A DNA stretch of 64,000 bases from Phoenix dactylifera. Its lineage: Eukaryota > Streptophyta > Magnoliopsida > Arecales > Arecaceae. Every line of letters begins with the position of its first letter. Positions within the stretch are counted from its first letter, which is position 1. The stretch lies in NCBI RefSeq assembly GCF_009389715.1, contig NC_052399.1, positions 14,573,646-14,637,645 on the forward strand, read 5' to 3'. The position numbers were made by a program, and so were the translations under genes. The notes beneath the pieces are model-generated. The model did no database searches. It was not told where the DNA came from and saw only the letters and a program-made list of their open reading frames with translations. Positions 36,756-46,000 of this stretch are shown one piece after another.

Positions 36756-37434
36756 CTGTAGCACTACATCACAGAAGCCTGAACTAATATGCCTTCGATT
36801 GCCAAAGGAAAAATATTCAGCATGCAATCTAGGTGACGGGTGGCCCATACTACCCGGAACAAACGTAATGCATAATGAGACATTATAGATAATTAAAGAA
36901 AACAAATTAAATTGTATTCTTTTCTGATTTCCTCACTTCTTACACGTTCCTCCCAACTTTGCAAAATACCATGTTAAGACCCAACCCCAGAGCTTAATTA
37001 AGATGGCATATAAGCACCACTAGAGTTCTTAATCAATGTGGGATTATTCCTCACCAATGATATTGGACAAATGAACAGCTAATTGCCAGATTTTGGTCCA
37101 TCTTATATCTAGAACTAGTCTCCATAATTGATGATGATGATGAAGCCATCGAACTTTGAGGTTGATTAGCTATAGGTCCTTTCTGTAACAAAAGCAAATG
37201 ACTAAAACACTTCTAATAAACCCTTTTTTGGGTAAGAGAAAGTGGGAAGACACCGTTATATTCTTGGGAATACACAACCTGTAGCATTCAATGGATTGGG
37301 TGTATCAGTCTAATAAACCATTCCAAATCATGCATGTCCTTGACCTGAAAATCATTTGCTATGAGTAAATTCTTTCATCATCATCAATTTACTGTAAAGA
37401 GTATTGGTTATTGAATATTTATCTTCATCTACAG

Positions 37435-37635
37435 GAATGCGAGGCTATAGTTTCCTTCAGACAAATCTTGCAGCAGTTTCCACATGACAGCCCCGCTGCT
37501 CCACCTAATAAAATCTCCCCACATCTGGTTTTCATTTGTCTCTTGCATCTGGCTAATGAGCACCGCCTAAACATCCAAGATCGAACTAGCCTTGATGAGC
37601 TTGAAATAAAAATTCCCCTTCCTGCACTTGTGTAA
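37435..37635 (+). pseudogene. Duplicated terminal exon of CAP-H
   Basis: A copy of CAP-H exon 13 including the CTACAG acceptor, open frame and stop codon. It encodes 66 aa differing from the true exon at five positions (G to D, M to I, C to R, D to E, S to P); 12 of 201 nucleotides differ. It lacks all other CAP-H exons, so it is a gene fragment unless spliced as an alternative last exon from the upstream gene. Confidence 0.9.
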
Positions 37636-38637
37636 GTAATATTCATATTCTGGAGCAGCTCGGAAGTCGCAACACCAGGCTACTGCCTTGTTGATTGTGG
37701 AGCTGTCAAATCCCACGTGTTTTGCACAATTTTTTTTTTTTACCCCCGCTTTGTGTACAGAAGATATAGTATTACTAACTTGTTATCGTGTTTATTTTCT
37801 TCCTTGCTCAAATGCAACGACAATATGGTTGGTTACTGAAATTGTATTTTGTTTGCTGGCATACAGGGTATCAACCTAAAATTGGTCATTTAGAATTCCA
37901 TAATCTTCATAATCTTTTTCTCATACCTTGTTAGATCACCAAGGTTGCAGATATACTAATCACATGATATCATCCCCTCTCGTGGACTCTAATGTGCAGT
38001 GAGGTGATCACAGATCTGGTTGCCGCCAGCTGCAACTAAAGTGCTGCTTAAAATGAAAGTTGAGATTTGAGTCAGCTCAAAGCCTGTTTTACATAACTGC
38101 AGTTTTTCTTTTTAAATTTGAGGGAACCATGGGCACGGTCCAGCTCGAAGTTGGTTTTTTACATGACTTCATTCCTAACGTCAGCAGTGATAATCGAATG
38201 GAAGATGAGAATGAGTCGACCCTGTTTTGCGTATCGTACGTTATTCGACAATCTTTTTTTAGGAGAAATATTTCATTGTCCAGGCTGTTTTTTATTATGG
38301 ACAAGCTCCATCACAGATTAGACAGTTCACCGAGCTAGTATTTATTAGTCTCCTAGAGCAAGCCGTGTATGTCGACCAAAGACAAAGCTCAAGATATTTA
38401 AGTCGCTCCACGCGACTGACCTTTTCAATAAAAATATCAAGTACAACGATAACCGCAACCACGCGCAACCAGGGACAATACCCACAAGACGCTTAATGTG
38501 GTTACGGTGGGGTGGATGGCCTCACCGCTTACAACACTTCCAGACCGTGGTACCAGAAAGCAAGAAGAAAGAAATATACGATCGAAGCTATCCGGCTTGA
38601 GCTTGCTATTTTATTCTGTTTTTATTTATTTATTTAT

Positions 38638-40258
38638 TTATTTATTTGCCATGAAAGGGCAGCGGGAAGAAGTTGCCTGCGCGCCGTCCGTTGGTGCACC
38701 TTTGAGGAAGGCGGCGAGAAAGTCCCCGCGCTCGTAAAAGAACTCCACCTTCTCAAGCCTCATCTCTGCATCAACCTATTGAAGGATTAGTAATTGGGGT
38801 GAGTATATGAATGAACTACAGAGTACTCGATTTTGGAACGTGATCGATGTTAATGTAGATGAAAGGACTAAAAAAAAGAGGGAAATGATTTGTACGTGGA
38901 AAATGGCCATTCCGAAGAATTCTGCCTTCTCCCCAGTTGGGGCGTGCCCTTTGAATGGCCCCTCCATGTAACCCCAGTGCCGGAACTTGTACACGATCGT
39001 GGGGGGGCCACTGTAGACTTGGAGAACTTCCAAGGCGAAGCCACGAGGAAGTGCCGTGGTGAAGGCCTTCTGCGACGACTCTGCCGTCTCTTGTGCCGGG
39101 TTGTAGATCCGGAGATCTTCAGGCAAGCTGGTTTGCAAGAAGGCATTGTAGCTCCCTCCGATTTGGCGGATGTCTTTCAGTGTTAGTGGTTTTCTTCCTG
39201 CACCATTGCATCACGTAAGCTTGAATATACTTCTCATTGCCGATCTTCTTTTAGTTGGTGTTTCGAGGAAAATATCGAGCTCACAAGGCGCGTGGCTGGG
39301 ACCCATTAACAAACAGGTCCCATGTGAATTCCAAGAGGGGCCTAATTTAAAAGAGCGGAGTTCGTGGCTCATAGTGCAGCTCTAATAATTCTCGTGATAC
39401 AACATCATTAGGATTTTGTCTTTCGCAGTCCCAATGTTCCTGGTAATTTCACTCACGTTATTGCGATCCAACATGATAAATATTTTAGATAGAAAATGAA
39501 ATTCATTAATCCAACTATGTTAGATAGAATTAATAAAATGAAATATTTGTTTTTTGTACCTCTCGATAAACTCTTACCTCTCGATAAATCCCTTCTTTCT
39601 CGATAAAATGAAATCCTATAGTTGGTATATGTGGCCGATTTTTATGGGCTGCACGATTTTGGCCCTCATCCAATTCGGAAGGAGTATAAATTTAATATTT
39701 TGGGGTGGGCGATGGGGGGTTTAAGTTGGCGTGATATCTAGACGTGCCTTTATACTCATGTCGTAAGAAAATCCCGCAAACTAAGTTGTAATAGATCAGG
39801 TACGAGTTAAATATATGTATGCAGCTTTATGCGCATGTATGTGCAGCTATGGCTTTGGCGGCTTAGCACATAGGATTACCATTTACGATGAAAAGAAACT
39901 TCTCGGGGTTGACGCATTTGTAGTCTTCAGGCCGTATCTTGTGGGCTATCTCCATTTCAAATGTCTTCACCAACCGCTGCACCTTTTCCTCAATCGATCC
40001 CAGTGGCCATACCTAACCAGACGACGTTCCAAAGAACCTTTCCATGAGACCGGAATTCGAAAAGATGCAAGAGGAACGGGACAGAATAGCGAAGAGGAGG
40101 AGGTAGTCTAATCTAGTTACCTGAGTTCGGCCTTCTTCAAAGAGCTTGTCCACAACATCAAAGTTGGGAGGAGCACCAGACCTCCATTGGGTGTTCTTCT
40201 CACCTTCTCCATACATAAAAGAGCGATACTTATCTCCCTCAACAGCGGAAGAGGCCAT
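38638..40258 (-). CDS. Pathogen-related protein, copy 2
   Basis: Four exons at 40258-40121, 40012-39880, 39197-38896 and 38775-38638 have exactly the same exon lengths as copy 1 and give 236 aa. All splice sites and the stop are intact. By eye about 20 residues differ from copy 1, with most changes in exon 2 (EKVQRLVKTFEMEIAHKI) and at the start of exon 3 (RKPLTLKDIRQIGGSYN); the central [18 protein letters not shown] block is unchanged. Intron 2 is 682 bp, without the plastid insert. The function is the same poorly understood stress or defence role as copy 1. A TATA box is kept about 70 bp upstream. A full-length LTR retrotransposon lies 1.9 kb upstream and could alter its expression. Confidence 0.92.
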
Positions 40259-40334
40259 GGTTTTCCCAATAAACGAAAAGAGCAGGAGCTAATTAATGCT
40301 GCAACAACTGAGAGGAGGGTGGCCTCTTATAATG

Positions 40335-42140
40335 ACAATCCCAGGTTGGTTGGTGCTCGCGTGCAATTGACGAGTTTAGATTAGGTTTCTGAAATGAATA
40401 GCCAGGTCAAAGCCCAAATATCGAGCAGATTGTTTACGTTGGTTGCCGGGAATCGTCCATAAATTTAGGACTATCTTTCGGCCTGACGCACAAGCCACTA
40501 AGAACCAAGATCATAATTAATAAAAGGGAAGGAAAAGAGAGAGAAGCTGAGATTTTAGCTGTTCATCGATGACTAATCTCCAAGCTTTTTTGAGAACTAT
40601 GTCCACTCGCCAAGAGAAGAGGAAACTTGAGGCTTCAGCTTTCCATTCTCGATTATTCTCCGAACTAAGCTGGGTCGTAGCCATCCATCTTAGAGATGGA
40701 TGACACGATGGTTATCTATTATTGTATAACATTTTACGATGCAAAACATTTAGAGGATCCAAAATAATAAGTGCTAGCGTGCAGTATCACCTGCAAATCA
40801 AAATTTTTCTTCTCGAACAGTTTTATTTAACATGTGGCATGGGGCCTGCTATAGAACTTTGGATAGATGCGCAGTATATGTTTCCGATAAAATGTTGAAG
40901 CTAACCCATGAGAACACATGCATGCCCTTTTTACCATCAAATTATCCGTTTAATGTAACCTATGGTTTGTTTTCCTCATACACTAGGTTTATCATCAAAA
41001 AAAGAAAAAGAAAAAATTTGGCCCAACATATTCTACTAAAGTTTTGATGGTGACGGGACAAAAATAACGTTTCAACTACTCTTAGAAGAAAACTCTCGAA
41101 AATAATAAAAAACCCTACTATTAGACAAAGTCAATTAATCAATGATGATAAAATGATGATGATTAATTGCTGATAAAGATGGTAGCGATGATGGTTATAT
41201 TTGTTATTGTTATTAGTTTATTATTAATTGTTGTTTTAAAGAGGTTTCTAGATAATTGATTACACAACGTACCCTCCAAATATGCTTTGTTGAAGATCCG
41301 AAGGTTTTTACTAGAACATCAAAAAATATTTGAAGATAACTTAGACCCGGATCTTTATTGCATCCTCCAGTTGAGGTATGACTTGATTTGGATTATTGGA
41401 TACATTTATAACACTATTGAGTTGCTAGATTCATGGCAGTGATCCACTATAAAATCCAAAGATTTTTCTTGCTAATTTGATTGAGTTCTCATGTGGATTA
41501 GTGGTTCAAAATTGATCAATTTTCAAGAATTTTCTTTACAAAAATTTTAGTGACATATGAATTTGCCTGTAGTTATAAACTTAAGCTAATCTCTTGGTAT
41601 GTCCACATTTAACATAAAGGGAAACAAAATAATGAACATTTTAAGTTTTGCTTCAGAATGGGTAAGAAAGAAAGAGAGATGATTAGATTGTAGATTTGGA
41701 TAAGGGTCCATGAGAGAGAGAGAGAAATAGCGATTGGAGGGATTGAAATAATAAATCTTTTAATAAGATTTTTTTTTTCCAATTTTGCTTGTGTCTTTCT
41801 AATACAATGTCCAAAGTTTCATTATTAGTTTAAACTAATGAAAATAAAAGGGAGGACAAAAGTTTATATCCATCCCTAGAAAAATAAGACACATTAAAGT
41901 TGCAAGCAGCTAGCTCAATTGTTTCTAAATTTTGCGCATAATCCCTTTCAATATTTATTTTCTTTATCCAAATATTGAAAATCCAAGTTAATTTAGAAAT
42001 ACTATTTCATCCTATGGTAATATTTTGTTCTATAGAAAGTAAGGCAAAACAAAGATGATTTTTTTAATTTTTTTTTGCCTAAGTACCCTTCTAAAAATTT
42101 AAATTTACATGAATATCCTCTTAAAATTTATATTTATTTC
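40335..42140. other. Duplicated spacer upstream of pathogen-related copy 2
   Basis: Colinear with 33460-35294 of copy 1 with scattered substitutions and small indels. No gene is seen. Confidence 0.75.
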
Positions 42141-42224
42141 TGTTACGGGGGAACTAAGCCGCCATGCTCCACGTGACCGGCACGCGAGCCCATGAAGACT
42201 ACGGCTGTCCTTTGATCCAGCAAT

Positions 42225-42515
42225 CCGACCCCGAGTCGGACATCTTCGGCTCCACAGCCCGACCTCGAGTCGGCTGCCCTTCGATCCAGCAGTCCGGCCC
42301 CGAGTCGGACATCTTCGGCTTCGCAGCCCGACCCTGAGTCGGCTGCCCCTTAATCTAGCAATCCGACCCCAAGTCGGATATCCTCAGCAACGCAGCCCGA
42401 CCCCGAGTCGGCTGCCCCTTAATCTAGCAATCCGACCCCAAGTCGGATATCCTCAGCAACGCAGCCCGACCCCGAGTCAGCTGCCCCCTGATCCAGCACT
42501 CCGACCCCGAGTCGG
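42225..42515. promoter_or_regulatory. Nine-copy palindrome array in LTR U3
   Basis: Nine 15-bp elements of the form CCGAC-CCCGA-GTCGG start at 42225, 42259, 42294, 42328, 42363, 42397, 42432, 42466 and 42501. The third starts CCGGC and the eighth ends GTCAG. Spacing alternates 34 and 35 bp, and two flanking contexts alternate, so the higher-order unit is 69 bp. CCGAC/GTCGG is also the DRE/CRT core bound by DREB factors. The same array is in the 3' LTR from 54265. Confidence 0.8.
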
Positions 42516-42749
42516 AGATCTCTTGATAACGACAGGCTGCTTCCCAGAGGCACGCCGAGGTCTCCTGCTCCACTACTCCCTGCAACGGCTGTATCCGATG
42601 CTGTTCCACGATCTCCTGTATCAGCCGTACAAAGCGGAACTCCACTACGCCCTGTCATGGCCGTACCCAGCGCTGCTCCACGACGCCCTGTAACGGCCAT
42701 GTCAGTGGCCACTCCATCGCGCCCCACGATGACAAACCCCCCTGAGAGA

Positions 42750-42781
42750 CCCCCCAGCCAGGTATATATGCGGCTGGGGGG
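42750..42781. promoter_or_regulatory. TATA box inside a perfect 10-bp inverted repeat
   Basis: CCCCCCAGCC (42750-42759) and GGCTGGGGGG (42772-42781) flank GGTATATATGC, the likely TATA box of the LTR promoter. The same structure occurs at 54790-54821. Confidence 0.75.
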
Positions 42782-43026
42782 AGAAGGGGGGGTAAGCAAT
42801 ATCTTCCAGAGCACTCTCTTGCTTGCTATTATCATCTCTCCTCCTCCTCCAATCTCCTCTGACTTGATCGTCGGAGGGCCCCCACTACTCCAGTGGTGGT
42901 GCGAGGCTTGCTTGCAGGTTTTCCGGTGGAAGGTGGAGCACAATCAACATCGACCAAGGCAGCTCAGACGGAATCCCGTTCACACCGCTGTGCCAATCGT
43001 TCTCGGTTTGGACCACCAGCAACAGT

Positions 43027-43044
43027 TGGCGCTAGAGGAAGGGC
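43027..43044 (+). promoter_or_regulatory. Putative primer-binding site
   Basis: TGGCGCTAGAGGAAGGGC begins 2 nt after the 5' LTR and starts with TGG, which pairs with a tRNA CCA end. I could not assign the tRNA from memory. Confidence 0.55.
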
Positions 43045-43065
43045 CCGAATCTTAGAGCGATCGTA

Positions 43066-46000
43066 ATGGCACGGCGAGGTGGTCGTGGAACTTCCAATGC
43101 CTCCGGTCCCGGGGCCTCTCGCGCCTCCGGCCGGGAGGCCGCTGCGTCTCCAACACATTCTCAGCAACATTCTACCGTTCCACCCCCGATTCAGATGGTC
43201 GAAGCCGCTCAGTTCGACCAGTTAGCCCAGCAGGTCCGCACCCTCGCGGAGGCGGTGCAGAACCTGCAGGGTGTGATGTCTCGGGCGCCGCAGCGGGCCC
43301 AGGAGCCGCTGCTCCCTGAGCGCTCACCTGTCCTCCTTAACCCGCGCTCCTTCCTCTCCCATGGGGAGGAGCGCCGTCGCGAGGAAGATTCTCGAGCACG
43401 GTCCATTCTGCCGGGACCGTCCCATCGAAGCTGCGCGGGGTACAAGAGGCGGGCCCGGGCGCATTCCCAGACCCCCCAGTCCTCAAGGAACCCGCGCTCC
43501 AGTCGGTCCCCCTCTCGGTGCTCCTTGTCTCCCACCCATCGGTCGCGCTCCCTGGACCGGCGGGTGGACGATCTCCACCGACAACTCCAGGTCCTGAAGG
43601 GCCACTCTAAAGATCCCTTCGCCGACTTGGAGATCTCCTCCCAACCGGCGTTCGCCTCGAGGATCCTGCGGACCCCGAATCCGCCGGGGTTTAAAATGCC
43701 GGCGATCGAGCCCTATGACGGGGCGGCGGACCCGCGGGATCACGTCGAGAGTTTCAGGACCCTTATGCTCCTCCACGGAGCATCAGGTCCTCTCCTCTGC
43801 AAGGCTTTCCCGGCGACCCTCCGTGGCCCGGCAAGGGCGTGGTTCGCCGGCCTGGAGGCTAACTCGATCCAATCCTTTGATCAGTTTACCCGTCTCTTCA
43901 TCACCCATTTCGCCGTCAGTAGCCGGCGGCGACTGGTCTCCGACTCCCTCTTTGATGTCCGGCAAAACGAGGGAGAAAGCTTGCGGGATTATCTTACCCG
44001 CTTCAACAAGGCTACGTTGGAAGTCCGGAACCTGAGCCAGGAGGTGGCTCTTTCAGCCCTGAAGCGTGGCTTCCGAAAGGGCAGACTCACCTTCTCCCTG
44101 GACAAACGCCTGCCGCGGAGCTTCCCGGAGCTGTTGTCCCGGGCGAACCAGTATGCGGACGCCGAGGAGGCGGCCGCCCACCGGAGCAAGGAGGCCGCCG
44201 AGATCCCTCCAAAGCTCGGGAAGAAAAGGCGAAAAGAGGCACGCCAGGGGAGGAGCCCGACGCCTCAACGTCGGCGCAGAAGCCCGTCGCCGGCGAGAAA
44301 CCACGGCGCCCTACGCCCTCGTTCTCCGCCCCGACGTTTCAACCGGTACACTCCTCTCCTGACTCCCCGGGCCCAGATCCTCATGGAAATCAAGGGGCGA
44401 GAGGACCTCCCGGTCCCGAGACAGATGAAGAAGATCCCTAGGAGGAGGCCCTCTCGGGCGTACTGTGAGTACCACCGGGACCACGGCCACGACACCGAAG
44501 ACTGCTTCCAGCTTCGGGACGAGATCGAGGCTCTCATCCGCCGAGGGCGTCTCGGTCGATACGTGAACGACCGACGTCCCCCCGCAGACTCGCGTCCGGC
44601 CGACCCGGCCCCTCCGGAGCCTCGGGAGCAGAATCGACCCGTCGCGGGCGTGATCCATACTATCACTGGGGGCTGCCCCCGGCCCGAGAGGAACGCGGGG
44701 GGCTCGACTGAAGCATCAAGGGCAGCCGTCGCAAAGAGGCAGAGGGTCGGTAATGTAATCACTTTTTGTGATGAAGATGTAAAGGGGGTTCAGACCCCCC
44801 ATGATGATGCCATGGTGATTTCCCTCACTATGGCGAACTATGATGTAAGGCGTGTTCTTGTGGATAGTGGAAGCTCAGCTGATATTTTGTTTTACGAGGC
44901 CTTCCAAAAGATGAGCTTGTCCCGACAAGTGTTGCACAAAACATCCACCCCCCTCATAGGATTCACTGGAGACGCTATCTCGGCCGAAGGTGTCATTGAG
45001 CTGCCTGTGACTGCGGGCGTTGCACCCGCAGAAGCCACGGTGCGGCTCGGGTTCTTGGTCGTCCGTGTTCCCTCGGCCTACAACGCTATCCTCGGACGAC
45101 CCGGACTGAACGCCCTTCGCGCGGTAGTCTCTACATACCATTTGCTAATGCGGTTCCCCACGGCGGCCGGGATTGGAGAGGTCCGAGGTGACCAACCGAC
45201 CGCACGGCAATGTTTCCTAGCAACTCTCAAAGGGAAGAAGCCCGTGGAGGCCCTAAGCGTCGAGTCTCTTGACGCCAGAGACGAGGTGGCTTTGCGGCAC
45301 GGGGAGCCGGCCGAGGGTGTGATCGAAGTTCCCCTTGAAGAGGGTCGCCCGGACCGTACGGTCCGGGTCGGTGCCAACCTCGACTCGGAAGCTCGGCTCA
45401 GGTTAGTGGAATTCCTCCGAGCCAATGCTGATGTATTTGCCTGGTCGGCGGCCGATGTACCTGGGATCGACCCGGAGGTCATTTCTCACGCCCTCAACGT
45501 CGACCCGACCCACCGACCAATAAAGCAGAAGAAGAGACACTGTGCCCCGGATCGGATCCGAGTGGTCGACCAGGAGGTAGACAAGCTCTTGGAGGCAGGA
45601 TTCATAAGGGAGGTCAGCTACCCCGAATGGCTGGCAAATGTCGTACTTGTCCGGAAGGCGAGCGGAAAGTGGAGGATGTGCGTCGACTACACCGACCTGA
45701 ACAAGGCATGCCCCAAGGATAGCTTTCCGCTTCCGCGGATAGACCAACTGGTCGACGCGACTTCCGGATATCAGCTGCTGTCTTTCATGGACGCCTTCTC
45801 CGGCTACAACCAGGTAATGATGGCTCCACAGGACGAGGAGAAAACTGCCTTTATAATAGATCGGGGGCTGTACTGTTACAAGGTAATGCCCTTTGGTCTG
45901 AAGAATGCTGGCGCCACTTACCAGCGCCTCGTCAATAAAATCTTCAAGGAGCAGATTGGCCGGAACATGGAGGTGTACGTGGACGATATGCTGGTGAAGA

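Larger units (their letters stand above)
29683..37176. repeat. Tandem segmental duplication, copy 1
   Basis: This 7.5-kb unit begins at TCC in GATCCTTTCTGTAAC and ends just before TCC in TATAGGTCC. It holds the last CAP-H exon, a complete pathogen-related gene and a broken paralogue of it. Copy 2 follows directly. The two copies can be followed base by base over several kilobases; the CAP-H exon differs at 12 of 201 positions. Copy 1 alone has a 596-bp plastid insertion at 31933-32528 and the 1113 bp from 35991 to 37103. Confidence 0.93.
42141..43024 (+). repeat. 5' LTR
   Basis: 884 bp, TG..CA ends. Differences from the 3' LTR are at 42146, 42187, 42561, 42889 and 42922: four transitions and one transversion. 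It contains the palindrome array and the hairpin-flanked TATA box. Confidence 0.96.

Noticed and set aside
42419-43055. Open frames in the LTR repeated in both LTRs
   Set aside because: They span the palindrome array and promoter; the translations are repeat-derived, with no domain. They recur in the 3' LTR simply because the LTRs are copies.
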